Shown: positions 52,155 to 61,619, numbered from the stretch's first letter. The stretch is 64,000 nucleotides of DNA from Winogradskyella arenosi (GCF_003337305.1 NZ_QPJO01000002.1:62001-126000); one strand, 5' to 3'. Numbers and translations: made by a program. Notes: generated by a model not told the origin, from the letters alone.

Positions 52155-52472
52155 ATGGCTGATTTATCACAACAAGAATGGACGGAACAATTAAAAGCTG
52201 ATGATAATGCTGTAGTTTTAGATGTTAGAACACAGGCAGAAGTTGATGAAGGCATGATTCCTAACGCGATACATATTGACATTTACAAAGGACAAGGTTT
52301 TGTAGATGAAATTGAGGAACTTGATAAAACAAAGAATTATTACGTCTATTGCAGATCGGGTAATCGTAGTGGTCAAGCCTGTAATATTATGAACCAATTA
52401 GATTTTGAAAACGCCTATAACCTTGAAGGTGGTTTTAATGAATGGCAGGGTGATGTTGTTCACAACGATTAA
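52155..52472 (+). CDS. Rhodanese-like protein, cytosolic
   Basis: 105 residues, a single rhodanese domain. AVVLDVRTQAEVDEGMIPNAIHIDIY at 19-44 is the CH2A-type start, and the active loop is YCRSGNRSGQAC with nucleophile Cys66. GGFNEWQGDV closes the fold. No signal peptide, so it should act in the cytosol in sulfur transfer or as a persulfide carrier. It is followed after 12 bases by a lipoprotein rhodanese, so the pair is probably one operon with a terminator before the DsbD gene. Confidence 0.92.
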   Translation: MADLSQQEWTEQLKADDNAVVLDVRTQAEVDEGMIPNAIHIDIYKGQGFVDEIEELDKTKNYYVYCRSGNRSGQACNIMNQLDFENAYNLEGGFNEWQGDVVHND

Positions 52473-52484
52473 TTTTTAAATGGC

Positions 52485-52901
52485 ATGGGTATGAATAGAG
52501 TTATTGCATTAGGTTGTTTTTTACTGAGCTTTTCTTTTTTTACGAGTTGTTTTAACAGCACTTTAGAAGACGGTGAAGTAAAGTTGATTACCGCTAAAGA
52601 AATGAAATCTATTTTAGAGCTTGAAGAAGTACAATTAATAGATGTGCGAACACCAAAAGAATATGATGGCGGTTACATTGCTAATGCCCAGAATATTGAT
52701 TTTATGTCGCCTACTTTTGATGATGATATTACCAAGTTAGATAAAAATAAGCCGGTAATATTATATTGTAAGTCTGGTGGACGTAGCGCAAAGTGTGCTC
52801 AAAAAATGAAGGCCGCTGGCTTCAAAAAAATATACGATTTAAAAGGAGGGATCTCCAAATGGGAACATTCCGACGATATTCAAATCCAAGTAAAATCATA
52901 A
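52485..52901 (+). CDS. Rhodanese-like lipoprotein
   Basis: 138 residues. The N-terminus MNRVIALGCFLLSFSFFTSC is a lipoprotein signal with Cys22 as the lipidated residue; the ATG at 52491 would serve as well. The rhodanese domain is QLIDVRTPKEYDGGYIANAQNIDFM at 50-74 with active loop YCKSGGRSAKCAQKM, nucleophile Cys95, then GFKKIYDLKGGISKWE. It would act on the periplasmic side, which makes a cytosol/periplasm pair with the preceding rhodanese. A DsbD-family reductase follows after a terminator. Substrates are unknown. Confidence 0.9.
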   Translation: MGMNRVIALGCFLLSFSFFTSCFNSTLEDGEVKLITAKEMKSILELEEVQLIDVRTPKEYDGGYIANAQNIDFMSPTFDDDITKLDKNKPVILYCKSGGRSAKCAQKMKAAGFKKIYDLKGGISKWEHSDDIQIQVKS

Positions 52902-52906
52902 ACACA

Positions 52907-52933
52907 AAGCCGAACGTAATGTTCGGTTTTTTT
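52907..52933 (+). terminator. Intrinsic terminator after the rhodanese pair
   Basis: AAGCCGAAC and GTTCGGTTT (one G-U) pair around GTAAT and are followed by TTTT, 6 bases past the stop. Confidence 0.8.
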
Positions 52934-53013
52934 ATACCCCAAATTCTCTTCTTTTATGTCTTAAGATTTTTATAATTTAGACGACTGTTAACGCGAAACA
53001 GAAACACAACTGT

Positions 53014-53021
53014 TACCTTTG
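53014..53021 (+). promoter_or_regulatory. -7 element of the dsbD-like gene
   Basis: TACCTTTG is an exact match. The predicted start near 53028 falls on the first ATG (53027), which supports using the second in-frame ATG at 53042. Confidence 0.55.
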
Positions 53022-53041
53022 CAAAAATGAACTCGTCCTCT

Positions 53042-55441
53042 ATGAATTTTAAAAATATATTTCTTTATTGCCTGCTGGCATTATCTCTAAATCTATCCGC
53101 TCAAGTTGTAGATCCTGTAACCTGGGAAACCAAAGTTGAAAAAATCTCCAAGACCGAATATAAGCTTATTTCTATTGCGACTATAGAGCCAGGTTGGCAC
53201 TTGTATTCACAACAAGTTCCTGATGGTGGACCAATACCGACCACCTTTGCCTATGGAGATTCAGACGACTTTAAAACCTTAGGAGATACCAAAGAAGGCG
53301 AAGGGAAAACCATTGACGATCCGGTGTTTGACATGAGGATTAAGTTCTTTGGAGATAAGGCTCGATTTACACAACGTATTAAAGTCTTAAATCAAGAATT
53401 AGATTTGGTTAAAGGTGAAGTCGAGTTTATGGTTTGTGATGATGAACGCTGTTTACCGCCTACGTATGTTGATCTTGAATTTAATCTGAATCAAGCTGAA
53501 AAAAAACTTAAAGCACCACAAGGGCAAGGGGTTAGTTTTAATCCTACAGCCACGACACCAAACCTTGTGGAAACTGTAAAATGGGAAACTTCAGTTGAAA
53601 AATTAAATGCTACAGATTATATTTTAGTGTCTTCTGCCGCTATTGATAAAGGCTGGAAGTTATATGCGCAAAATGTTGAAGACGGAGGACCAATTCCAAC
53701 AAGTTTCAATTATATAGTTGATAAGGGGATTGAGCTCATTGGTAAGACGCATGAAGAAAAAGGGAAAGAAAGTCTAGACAAAGTCTTCGATATGAAGATT
53801 AAATACTTTAAAAATAAGGCCCAATTTAGACAGAAGATTAAAGTTACAGACCCATCCGTTGCTACAGTACAAGCTGAAGTTAGTTTTATGACTTGTAATG
53901 ATACGCAATGTACAGCACCAACTTATGTAGATTTAGAATTTGATTTATCCAAGTCTGTAAAAGCAACTTCTGATGTTTCTGAACATTCTGAGCCTAATAA
54001 TGAAGCGGAAAACAAAGGCTTATGGTCTATTTTTATTATCGCCTTCTTTTCAGGTTTTGTAGCCTTATTGACCCCATGTGTGTTTCCAATGATTCCTATG
54101 ACGGTAAGCTTTTTTATAAAGCAAAGTCAGTCTAAAGCACGAGGAATCCGCAACGCTATTATTTACGGCTTATCAATTATTATTATATACGTGCTTTTAG
54201 GAACCATCATTACGGCGATTTTTGGTGCAGATGCGCTCAATGCTTTAGCAACAAACGTATGGTTTAACCTTATATTCTTTATCCTCTTAGTTGTTTTTGC
54301 GATCTCTTTTTTAGGCGCTTTTGAAATTGTATTGCCAAATTCTTGGGCAAATAAAGCCGATAGACAAGCCGATAGAGGAGGACTTGTAGGCATCTTTTTT
54401 ATGGCATTAGCCTTAGCAATTGTATCCTTTTCTTGTACAGGACCTATTGTAGGTACTATTTTGGTGGAAGCTGCTTCTAAGGGAGGTATTGCTCCGGTCA
54501 TTGGGATGTTAGGGTTTTCTTCTGCGATAGCCTTACCCTTTGCATTATTTGCAGCCTTCCCAGGCTGGTTAAATTCGTTACCTAAATCAGGAGGTTGGTT
54601 AAATACCGTTAAAGTGGTGCTTGGGTTCTTAGAATTAGCATTGGCATTCAAATTTTTATCGCAAGCCGATTTGGTCTTGCAACTTCACTTCTTAGAGCGT
54701 GAAGTATTTTTAGCCATCTGGATTGCCATTTTTGGAACCTTGGCTTTATATCTTTTTGGTAAAATTCAGTTGCCACACGATTCGCCTTTACCACATATCT
54801 CAGTAGGAAGATTATTATTAGGACTTTTAACCCTCACCTTCACTATTTATATGATTCCTGGCCTATGGGGAGCTCCTTTAAAAATTATAAGTGCTTTTCC
54901 TCCGCCTTTAGATTATAGCGAGTCTCCTTATGGTGTAGGAAACTCTCGAGGTGGTGGAGCAAAGACAGTAAACGATATTCCAGAAGGTGCTCATTTATTA
55001 GCGCCACATGATATTTTAGCGTTTAACGACTACGAGACCGGATTGGCCTATGCTAAAAAAGTGGGGAAGCCCGTGATGTTAGATTTTACAGGTTGGGCTT
55101 GTGTAAACTGCCGTAAGATGGAACAGAATGTGTGGGTGGCACCAAAGGTGTTGTCTAAATTAAAAAATGATGTGGTCCTTATTTCACTTTACGTGGACGA
55201 GCAGATTAAATTCCCAAAAGGAAAGGCACCAGAGTCTAAACTAAGACCAGGGAAAAAGCTTAGGAATAAAGGACAACTGTGGAGCGAGTTTCAAACTATT
55301 AGGTATAAAACCAATACACAACCTTATTACGTCTTAATGGATCATAACGAAGAAAATCTTATTGAGCCGGTGGCTTATACGCCAGATATCGATACTTATA
55401 ACGCTTGGTTAAAAGCGGGGATTTCTAATTTTGAAAAGTAA
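53042..55441 (+). CDS. dsbD: DsbD family thiol:disulfide interchange protein with duplicated alpha domain
   Basis: 799 residues from ATG 53042. Signal peptide [20 protein letters not shown]. Two tandem DsbD-alpha domains follow at about 23-155 and 175-305. Their redox pairs are [12 protein letters not shown] (Cys132/137) and [12 protein letters not shown] (Cys285/290). A membrane beta domain spans about 330-620 with LLTPCVFPM (Cys346) and [10 protein letters not shown] (Cys465). The C-terminal thioredoxin domain has [11 protein letters not shown] (Cys687/690). It carries electrons from cytosolic thioredoxin to periplasmic proteins. The second alpha domain keeps both cysteines, which is unusual. 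The first ATG at 53027 lies on the predicted RNA start. The rhodanese pair upstream has its own terminator. Confidence 0.92.
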   Translation: MNFKNIFLYCLLALSLNLSAQVVDPVTWETKVEKISKTEYKLISIATIEPGWHLYSQQVPDGGPIPTTFAYGDSDDFKTLGDTKEGEGKTIDDPVFDMRIKFFGDKARFTQRIKVLNQELDLVKGEVEFMVCDDERCLPPTYVDLEFNLNQAEKKLKAPQGQGVSFNPTATTPNLVETVKWETSVEKLNATDYILVSSAAIDKGWKLYAQNVEDGGPIPTSFNYIVDKGIELIGKTHEEKGKESLDKVFDMKIKYFKNKAQFRQKIKVTDPSVATVQAEVSFMTCNDTQCTAPTYVDLEFDLSKSVKATSDVSEHSEPNNEAENKGLWSIFIIAFFSGFVALLTPCVFPMIPMTVSFFIKQSQSKARGIRNAIIYGLSIIIIYVLLGTIITAIFGADALNALATNVWFNLIFFILLVVFAISFLGAFEIVLPNSWANKADRQADRGGLVGIFFMALALAIVSFSCTGPIVGTILVEAASKGGIAPVIGMLGFSSAIALPFALFAAFPGWLNSLPKSGGWLNTVKVVLGFLELALAFKFLSQADLVLQLHFLEREVFLAIWIAIFGTLALYLFGKIQLPHDSPLPHISVGRLLLGLLTLTFTIYMIPGLWGAPLKIISAFPPPLDYSESPYGVGNSRGGGAKTVNDIPEGAHLLAPHDILAFNDYETGLAYAKKVGKPVMLDFTGWACVNCRKMEQNVWVAPKVLSKLKNDVVLISLYVDEQIKFPKGKAPESKLRPGKKLRNKGQLWSEFQTIRYKTNTQPYYVLMDHNEENLIEPVAYTPDIDTYNAWLKAGISNFEK

Positions 55442-55444
55442 GTT

Positions 55445-56401
55445 TTAGTTCCAAGCTAATCCACTGCGTTCCTCCCAATAATGGGTTTTAGAGACGGCAA
55501 ACGATTTTAAACGGGTTATTTCAGCTGCTGTTAATTCAAAATCTAAGGCTTTTAAATTTTCGGTGAGTTGGAGTGGGTTAGAAGCGCCACTTAAAACAAC
55601 TTTAGGTTCTAGAGCATCCATTATAAAACGTAGGGCAATGGCATCATTTCTAACCTTATATTTATTGGAAAGTTCCGCTATATAATGGTAAGCTTCCATA
55701 TAGGCTTCAAACTTTTCGTTTTGAAATACGCGTCCGTTTGCTAAACCTTCTTTTATTATAATGGTTTTGCCTTCTGAAATTAATGTTTTTAAGATATCAA
55801 AAGTAGATTGTTCAAAGATATTAAACGTGACTTGGTAACTATCAAATAAGGCTTGTCCTTCAAATTTAATCTTTATGGCTTCTTCAATAATTTTAACTTG
55901 TTCGGTACCACTAGAAGAAAGCCCAATTTGCAATTGATGCTTTTGTTTTAGTTCAAATAATCGTGATAAAACGGCGATATTGGTAAGAACACCACTGTCT
56001 AGCGTTGCGGAATGAATTTGATAAATTTTTAAATTAGGAAGTAAGGTTTTAGACACTTCCCATTGGGCATTTAATTTCTCTAAAGAGTGTTCTTTAATCT
56101 CGTGTTTTCCTGAGAAGCCTAGTTCCCAATTGGCCACATAGGTATAGCCAAATTTGGTTGATAAGGTAACGTCGTTATGCGCTCTAGAGCTGTTCCAAAA
56201 GTCTAAAAAGGATTCTCCTAAACCATAAGAAGGTGCCACGTCAAAATCGCGAATACCAAGTTGATAGGCTTGGTCTAAAACGGTTAAGGCGGTATCTCTA
56301 AACGTTTCTACAGATTTATCTATAGGTTGCTTTGGTCTGATGTTGATATAATCGGGTCTGCCTAAAGCGGCTAACCCTAATCCTATTTTAGTGCTGCTCA
56401 T
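55445..56401 (-). CDS. Aldo/keto reductase family protein
   Basis: 318 residues. AKR barrel: TKIGLGLAALGRPDYINI at 4-21, DQAYQLGIRDFDVAPSYGLGESFLDFW near 46-70 with Asp and the catalytic Tyr, STKFGYTYVANW with the catalytic Lys, KIYQIHSATLDSGVL with His, and VKIIEEAIKIKF. The C-terminal NADP region is AIALRFIMDALEPKVVLSGASNPLQLTENLKAL. The substrate is unknown. It converges on dsbD with a 3-base gap and lies 60 bases after msrA on the same strand; it may share a transcript with the msr genes. Confidence 0.92.
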   Translation of the reverse strand: MSSTKIGLGLAALGRPDYINIRPKQPIDKSVETFRDTALTVLDQAYQLGIRDFDVAPSYGLGESFLDFWNSSRAHNDVTLSTKFGYTYVANWELGFSGKHEIKEHSLEKLNAQWEVSKTLLPNLKIYQIHSATLDSGVLTNIAVLSRLFELKQKHQLQIGLSSSGTEQVKIIEEAIKIKFEGQALFDSYQVTFNIFEQSTFDILKTLISEGKTIIIKEGLANGRVFQNEKFEAYMEAYHYIAELSNKYKVRNDAIALRFIMDALEPKVVLSGASNPLQLTENLKALDFELTAAEITRLKSFAVSKTHYWEERSGLAWN

Positions 56402-56461
56402 TTTTGTCTTAATTCTGCTGTAAATTTAAGACTTTTTGGTGGTCGCAGATTAAGAATAGTT

Positions 56462-57013
56462 TTAAAAACTAGGGCTTTTTAGCTTATCGGAATGTAAGGC
56501 TCTGAGTTTCGCTAATTTCGGATCGATAACAAATCCGCAGTAGCCATAATCAGGATTGTTTTTATAAAAATCTTGATGCTCGCGTTCCGCTTCATAAAAT
56601 GGTGGTAACGGCGAGAGTTCGGTTACAATTGGCGCATCATAATAGTGCTCTAGTTCCTTAAGCACGAGTTCTGAAATTTCTTTTTGCGTCTCATCATGGT
56701 AATAAATCACTGAACGGTATTGCGTTCCCCGATCTGCACCTTGTCTATTCAGCGTCGTCGGGTCATGAGTGGTCATAAAAATAATGAGGAGATCTTTAAA
56801 GCTGATAAGATTTGCATCAAAGGTAATTTGGACCACTTCAGCATGACCGGTAAGGCCTGAACATATTTCTCTATAAGTAGGATGTCCAGGAACGGTGCCT
56901 CCGGCATAACCAGAACGTACATTTTGTACGCCTTTTACGGCTTCAAAAACAGCTTCGGTACACCAAAAACAACCGCCGCCTACAGTGGCCGTTTGTATAT
57001 TGTTTGTTTTCAT
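56462..57013 (-). CDS. msrA: Peptide-methionine (S)-S-oxide reductase MsrA
   Basis: 183 residues. Catalytic motif GGGCFWCTEAVFEAVKGVQNVRSGYAGG with Cys15. HPTYREICSGLTGHAEVVQITFD, TTHDPTTLNRQGADRGTQYRSVIYY and FYEAEREHQDFYKNNPDYGYC give the family core and resolving Cys region. It reduces the S form of methionine sulfoxide in proteins. No signal peptide, so it is cytosolic. Its ATG overlaps the msrB stop by 4 bases. Confidence 0.96.
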   Translation of the reverse strand: MKTNNIQTATVGGGCFWCTEAVFEAVKGVQNVRSGYAGGTVPGHPTYREICSGLTGHAEVVQITFDANLISFKDLLIIFMTTHDPTTLNRQGADRGTQYRSVIYYHDETQKEISELVLKELEHYYDAPIVTELSPLPPFYEAEREHQDFYKNNPDYGYCGFVIDPKLAKLRALHSDKLKSPSF

Positions 57014-57465
57014 GAGGTACTTTTAGGATCTAAAATCATAGATTCAGAATTCACACAATACCGTAGTCTGCTAGGTTCAGGACCATCAGGAAATACATGA
57101 CCTAAATGCGCATCGCAAGTGTTGCACATTACTTCTACACGGACCATCCCGTAAGCGGTATCTTTTTCGTATTTAATTGCGTTTGATGTTATGGGTTGTG
57201 TAAAGCTTGGCCAACCCGTTCCCGAACTAAATTTTATGGTAGAATCGAATAAAGGATTTTGGCAACAAATACAATTGTATTTGCCTTCTTCATACGTGGT
57301 GCAATGTTCGCCAGTATGGGCGCGTTCCGTGCCTTTAAGTCTTGTAATTCTGTACTGTTCGTCTGTTAATAGCGCCTTCCATTCCGCTTCAGATTTCTCT
57401 ACGCGACGGTCCGGGCTAGGGTTTCCATTAACAGTAAAATTAATGATGTCTTTCCAAGTTAACAT
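57010..57465 (-). CDS. msrB: Peptide-methionine (R)-S-oxide reductase MsrB
   Basis: 151 residues. Zinc ligands Cys65/Cys68 (NCICC) and Cys114/Cys117 (MCNTC). The SelR core is FSSGTGWPSFTQPI near 79-92 and HLGHVFPDGPEPSRLRYCVNSESM near 120-143 with catalytic Cys137. It reduces the R form of methionine sulfoxide, complementing MsrA encoded by the overlapping next gene. Both are cytosolic forms. The start at 57465 (MLTWKDIINF) has no strong ribosome site. Confidence 0.96.
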   Translation of the reverse strand: MLTWKDIINFTVNGNPSPDRRVEKSEAEWKALLTDEQYRITRLKGTERAHTGEHCTTYEEGKYNCICCQNPLFDSTIKFSSGTGWPSFTQPITSNAIKYEKDTAYGMVRVEVMCNTCDAHLGHVFPDGPEPSRLRYCVNSESMILDPKSTS

Positions 57466-57660
57466 GGTAAGGGGCTTTCTTTTTTATGATTCATAAAGGT
57501 AGTCGAAAAGTTTATCAATCGCTTACAATTTGGTTTTATGAGAGAGATTTTACAATTTAAGAGGGATAAAATACGAATTGTAACCACAACCCGACGTTAA
57601 GTTTTTCTTAAATCGACAGGAAAACATGGCAATTCATTCTTTATTGTGTCTATTAAACGA

Positions 57661-57668
57661 TAATTTTG
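57661..57668 (+). promoter_or_regulatory. -7 element of the FKBP gene
   Basis: TAATTTTG is an exact TAnnTTTG. The predicted start near 57675 lies inside the longer in-frame extension and so supports the ATG at 57698. Confidence 0.6.
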
Positions 57669-57697
57669 CGGCTCATTATAATGAAAACAAGAAATTT

Positions 57698-58126
57698 ATG
57701 AGTCAAGTAAAAGAAAATGATACGGTAAAAGTACATTATACAGGGAAATTAAAAAGCGGACAAGTCTTTGATAGTTCTTTAGAGCGTGAGCCTTTAGAGT
57801 TTACTTTAGGACAAGGGATGCTTATTCCTGGTTTTGAAAACGCTGTTATCGATATGAAAGTGAATGATAAAAAAACTGTTGATATTCCTGTAGCAGAAGC
57901 TTACGGTGATGTGAGAAAAGAATTATTCCATAGAGTTGATAAAGCTCAGTTACCAGCAGAGATTACTCCTGAAGTTGGTTTAGGTTTAGCGTCTAGAGAT
58001 GAACAAGGTAATGAGCACCAATTTAGAATCGTTGAGGTGAATGAAGATCACGTTATTGTTGATGGAAACCATCCATTAGCAGGACAAGAATTAGTATTTG
58101 ATTTAGAATTAGTTGAGATCAAATAA
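57698..58126 (+). CDS. FKBP-type peptidyl-prolyl isomerase, SlyD-like
   Basis: 142 residues from ATG 57698 (MSQVKENDTVKVHYTGKL). The open frame extends 24 codons upstream, but that part is upstream of the promoter and lacks FKBP character. FKBP core: VHYTGKLKSGQVFDSSLEREPLEFTLGQGMLIPGFENAVIDMKVNDKK. The IF (insert-in-flap) chaperone domain of SlyD follows, with HRVDKAQLPAEITPEVGLGL and VDGNHPLAGQELVFDLELVEI. The His-rich metal tail of E. coli SlyD is absent. It acts as a cytosolic folding helper. It is followed by a strong terminator. Confidence 0.93.
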   Translation: MSQVKENDTVKVHYTGKLKSGQVFDSSLEREPLEFTLGQGMLIPGFENAVIDMKVNDKKTVDIPVAEAYGDVRKELFHRVDKAQLPAEITPEVGLGLASRDEQGNEHQFRIVEVNEDHVIVDGNHPLAGQELVFDLELVEIK

Positions 58127-58144
58127 GTCTAGCGATTTAGAAAC

Positions 58145-58180
58145 CAAAAAGCCCTGTGAAGTTCATTTCACAGGGCTTTT
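58145..58180. terminator. Bidirectional terminator between FKBP and UspA genes
   Basis: AAAAAGCCCTGTGAA (58145-58159) and TTCACAGGGCTTTTT (58166-58180) form a 15-bp stem with A and T runs on both sides. It serves the convergent genes on both strands. Confidence 0.85.
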
Positions 58181-58210
58181 TATTTTAAAAAATGGATTAA
58201 GACTCGCATT

Positions 58211-59050
58211 TTAGGCGTTCAACTCAGGCATCACTAAAAACGGAATTACAGGATGATAGCCTATTTTCTGTATAACAGGTTCGTTTAAAATACTTTCTAT
58301 AAGGCTGTGCTTATAGTTTACCATTGCTACAATATTAATATCAAATTCTTGGATGAACTCTTTAATAATAAGCTCTTTTGTTCCAAAGTTTGGTCGCCAT
58401 TCTAAAGACGATGGATAGTCTTCTAAATTGGCTTTAAGCATGGATAAATTATAGTTTTGTTTTTCTGTTAAATGATCTTTTTCAGTAATATGAACCACTC
58501 TTATCTTAGCATCGTGCAATTTGGTAAGATGCATTAAAGGCAATAATTCGTCGCCATAAAAGTGATTGAAATCCGTTGGAAATGCAATTTGCTTTGGTTT
58601 TGCATAGGTGTAAGCATCAGGAACCACTAAAACAGGGCAAACTCTTATTTTATTGATAACATTGACGGTATTGCTACCAAAAATAAATTCTTTAGCACCA
58701 GTGGCCCCTTTTGTTCCCATTATGGCAAGACTAATAGGAAAGTCATTTAAGGCTTTTTCTATCGATCTAATTAAAGGCTGCGTACTGAATATCGTTTCAA
58801 ACTCATGCTCAGTATTAGAACTTTTTCCTTGAGCTTTGTCCTTTAAGGCCGAAAGCTTTTCTTTAGTCTCTTCCTGTTGTATGTTTATAAAAGTAGACGT
58901 AATGTAGGTTCTAGAGCTAGGATTAGAAAAGGTCCAAGCATGTAAAAAGTAAAACGTACAAGCTTCATCAGCATACAATTTTAATGCATAGCTTATCGCG
59001 CTCCATGAATTGTCTGAAAAATCCGTTGGTAATAATATGTGGTGTCTCAT
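58211..59050 (-). CDS. Universal stress protein, two-domain, second of a pair
   Basis: 279 residues with two USP units. The first (HHILLPTDFSDNSWSAISYALKLYADEACTFYFLHAW) ends in the ATP-binding motif IMGTKGATGAKEFIFGSNTVNVI near 113-135 (G-2x-G-9x-G-S). The second (KQIAFPTDFNHFYGDELLPLMHLTKLHDAKIRVVHI) ends in a degenerate version KHSLIESILNEPVIQKIGYHPVIPFLVM. Such proteins help survival under starvation or redox stress. It lies 65 bases after its paralogue at 59116 in the same direction. Confidence 0.9.
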   Translation of the reverse strand: MRHHILLPTDFSDNSWSAISYALKLYADEACTFYFLHAWTFSNPSSRTYITSTFINIQQEETKEKLSALKDKAQGKSSNTEHEFETIFSTQPLIRSIEKALNDFPISLAIMGTKGATGAKEFIFGSNTVNVINKIRVCPVLVVPDAYTYAKPKQIAFPTDFNHFYGDELLPLMHLTKLHDAKIRVVHITEKDHLTEKQNYNLSMLKANLEDYPSSLEWRPNFGTKELIIKEFIQEFDINIVAMVNYKHSLIESILNEPVIQKIGYHPVIPFLVMPELNA

Positions 59051-59115
59051 AATTTTTAATAATGCCTTATAACAACAAAATTATAAGGTGATGTTCAATT
59101 TTGAAATGATTAATA

Positions 59116-59946
59116 TCAGTTTTGAGGAATTACTAAAAATGGGATGTTAGGGTGAAATCCTATGGAATTAATAATAGGTTCTTTAATAAGGTTTTCTATA
59201 AAACTGTGTTGGTAACGAATCATTACTAGCATATTAATTTCAAGGGCTTTTGTAAACTCTTGAATGGCTTTGGCTTTTTTACCTTCTTGGGGTTGCCAGT
59301 GGAAGCTACATTCATAAGCCTCTAAGCTTAATTTTAACAGCGCCAAATGCTGCTTCTGGGTAGCGTTAAGATGATCTTCTGTATCTATATGAACAATCCT
59401 AATTACAGAATTGTATAAATCGGCTAAGTCTTTTAAGGCGTCTAACTCTTCTCCGTAGTTACGGTTGTAATCCGTTGGAAAAGCAATTTCTTTAGGCGCT
59501 ACATAGCTAAATTCATTTGGGATCACTAAAAGGGGACAAGCTTTACTATGTTTTATGGCATTTACAGTATTGCTACCAAACATAAGTTCTTTGGCTAATG
59601 TGGCACCTTGTGTCCCCATCACAATTAAATCTATGGCCTCCTTTTCAACAAGCACATCAATGGCATTTTGCAAGATATTTGTGCTTAAGATAACTTCAAA
59701 TTTATGATTGGGATTAGGGTATTCTTTTTCAACTTTAGCCTTTAATTCGGCCAAATCAGCTTTGGCATTTTCAGCAATCGCCTCAACCAACTTATTTGAT
59801 ATACTCGTCATAGACGATACTTTCATTTTTGAGGAATACAGAAAATGGAAGGTACAGACTTCATTCTTGTAAAGCTTCATAGCGTAGACGGCAGCACTCC
59901 AGGCGTTATCAGAAAAATCAGTTGGTAAAAGTATGTTTTTAGACAT
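59116..59946 (-). CDS. Universal stress protein, two-domain, first of a pair
   Basis: 276 residues, with the same plan as the following gene: NILLPTDFSDNAWSAAVYAMKLYKNEVCTFHFLYSSK in the first domain, nucleotide motif VMGTQGATLAKELMFGSNTVNAIKHSKACPLLVIP near 108-142, and a second domain starting EIAFPTDYNRNYGEELDALKDLADLYNSVIRIVHI without the glycine motif. The similarity along the whole length shows a tandem duplication. It is first in the minus-strand pair, with about 500 gene-free bases upstream. Confidence 0.9.
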   Translation of the reverse strand: MSKNILLPTDFSDNAWSAAVYAMKLYKNEVCTFHFLYSSKMKVSSMTSISNKLVEAIAENAKADLAELKAKVEKEYPNPNHKFEVILSTNILQNAIDVLVEKEAIDLIVMGTQGATLAKELMFGSNTVNAIKHSKACPLLVIPNEFSYVAPKEIAFPTDYNRNYGEELDALKDLADLYNSVIRIVHIDTEDHLNATQKQHLALLKLSLEAYECSFHWQPQEGKKAKAIQEFTKALEINMLVMIRYQHSFIENLIKEPIINSIGFHPNIPFLVIPQN

Positions 59947-60371
59947 GATTGTTTAGTACTATTTAAAACGTGATAAAAGGTTAAAATGTTTATTTAATTG
60001 CAAAAAATAACTGCATATTTCGCTTAATATATGTTGAATTCTTTAATTACGCTATACTAAAAGCGATTTTGTTGCAATTGTAAAATTACAAATCCTATAT
60101 ATTTTAATTCATGATATATGTCAGTAAAAAATCATAAGGCTTTTAGAGGGCTTTTAAAGGCCGGTTTTAGGTGAAGCTTATACCCAATAACAAGTCTCTA
60201 TATAGAGTTAAAAAAAATCTTTTTGAAAAGTAGATTTTACAGTTTAGGTTTTAAACAAGACCCTGATATTTGGTGCAGTTTATGCGTGTTTGCCAAAGAG
60301 AATCGCCCAGTTTTATTTTTGAAATAAGTGTCTTGGGGCGAATTTTAATAGAAGTGATTTAATACAAATAC
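59947..60371. other. Gene-free stretch between UspA genes and lldD terminator
   Basis: About 425 AT-rich bases with no open frame of coding character and no exact -7 promoter word for the UspA pair. A short imperfect repeat GGCTTTTAGAGGGCTTTTAAAGGCC occurs near 60140-60165. A non-consensus (alternative sigma) promoter for the stress genes is possible but not visible to me. Confidence 0.4.
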
Positions 60372-60373
60372 AA

Positions 60374-60397
60374 AAAGCCGCTGATAACAGCGGCTTT
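60374..60397 (-). terminator. Intrinsic terminator after lldD
   Basis: AAAGCCGCTG (60374-60383) and CAGCGGCTTT (60388-60397) form a 10-bp stem with a 4-base loop. On minus it is followed by TTG. It lies 70 bases past the lldD stop. Confidence 0.75.
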
Positions 60398-60467
60398 CTG
60401 ATTTTAAGAATCAACCTTATACTAACAAGGACTAGTTTTAATGAGGAGATTCAGTAGGGTTAAATTT

Positions 60468-61619
60468 TTATTCTACAATTAAATGCTTTGGTAGATCTAC
60501 TACATTTTCACAACATAATTGTTCCATAACTTGTTGAAATTCACGTTTCATTAAAGAAATGGTATGGTTTCCGCCTTCTTTTCCTAATGCTCCAACACCA
60601 TACATAAAACTACGTCCCATGAATGTAAATTCTGCTCCATTTGCCATTGCTCTTGCAATATCTGGACCACCACGTAAACCAGAATCTACCATGATTTTTA
60701 TCTCATCCTTATACTTTTTTGCCAAATGCGTCATGGGTACAATTGAAGATTGACCAGCATCTAACTGTCTCCCACCATGATTAGACACAATTAATCCATC
60801 GACACCTAAATTAATCGCTTTTTGAGCATCTATTTCATTTACAACGCCTTTTATAACTAATTTCCCTTTCCATTGATCTCTTATAGAAGCTATTCTGTCT
60901 TCATTTAATCGACCAGAAAACGTAGTATCCATAAATTCGCCTAATTTTTTTAAATTTAGTCCTTTAGGCATATATTTTTCCATGGTTTTAAAAGCAGGTT
61001 GTCCATGTATTAAAGTTTGAATAGCCCAATCTGGCTTTCTAAAAACTTCAATAATATTTTTTAGACTCATAGATGGTGGCATTGCTAAGCCATTTCTAAC
61101 ATCTCTAGGTCTGTAACCAAATGTTGGTACATCTGCTAGAATGACTAAAACATCAGTGCCTGCATGCGCCGCTCTATCTAATAAATCTCTTTTTACTTTT
61201 TCTTCAGCAGGATGATAGAGTTGAAACCAAGATTTTCCTTCGGTTAATTCTGCAACACGTTCAATACTAGAAGTGGTTACAGTACTTAATATAAAAGGAA
61301 TGTTGTGATTAAAAGCTGATTTCGCCAAAATCTCTGGTGAATTTGGCCACATTAACCCCTGTAAACCAACTGGCGCAATTCCAAAAGGCGCATCGTAAGT
61401 ATGCCCAAACAATTCTGTCTTTAAATTAGATTTATCAAATTTTGATAAATATTGTGGCATCAATTCAATTTTCTGTAGATCAGTTCGATTTTTATCTAAA
61501 TTGATATCTTCATTACAGCCACCATCTAAGTATTCAAAAGCGAATTTTGGCATTTTAACCATTGCTCTTTTTCTTAAATCTGTTACTGAAGGATATTTGG
61601 GATTTATTTTTATTTCCAT
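60468..61619 (-). CDS. lldD: FMN-dependent L-lactate dehydrogenase / alpha-hydroxy-acid oxidising protein
   Basis: 383 residues. FMN barrel: PKFAFEYLDGGCNEDINLDKNR at 24-45, FGIAPVGLQGLMWPNSPEILAKSA near 79, ILSTVTTSSIERVAE, WFQLYHPAEE and VLVILADVPTFGYRPRDVRNGL. The catalytic base is His281 in LIVSNHGGRQLDAG with substrate Arg284, and FMN contacts are in VDSGLRGGPDIARAMANGAEFTFMGRSFMYG. It oxidises L-lactate to pyruvate. It is last in a minus-strand set aldA-fucP-lldD, which fits degradation of L-lactaldehyde and lactate from fucose or rhamnose. The gap to fucP is 32 bases. Confidence 0.9.
   Translation of the reverse strand: MEIKINPKYPSVTDLRKRAMVKMPKFAFEYLDGGCNEDINLDKNRTDLQKIELMPQYLSKFDKSNLKTELFGHTYDAPFGIAPVGLQGLMWPNSPEILAKSAFNHNIPFILSTVTTSSIERVAELTEGKSWFQLYHPAEEKVKRDLLDRAAHAGTDVLVILADVPTFGYRPRDVRNGLAMPPSMSLKNIIEVFRKPDWAIQTLIHGQPAFKTMEKYMPKGLNLKKLGEFMDTTFSGRLNEDRIASIRDQWKGKLVIKGVVNEIDAQKAINLGVDGLIVSNHGGRQLDAGQSSIVPMTHLAKKYKDEIKIMVDSGLRGGPDIARAMANGAEFTFMGRSFMYGVGALGKEGGNHTISLMKREFQQVMEQLCCENVVDLPKHLIVE

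Noticed and set aside
54163..54651. 162-codon minus-strand frame inside the dsbD-like gene
   Set aside because: It is antisense to the membrane domain; the Ala/Asn/Pro-rich content is typical of a reversed hydrophobic gene.
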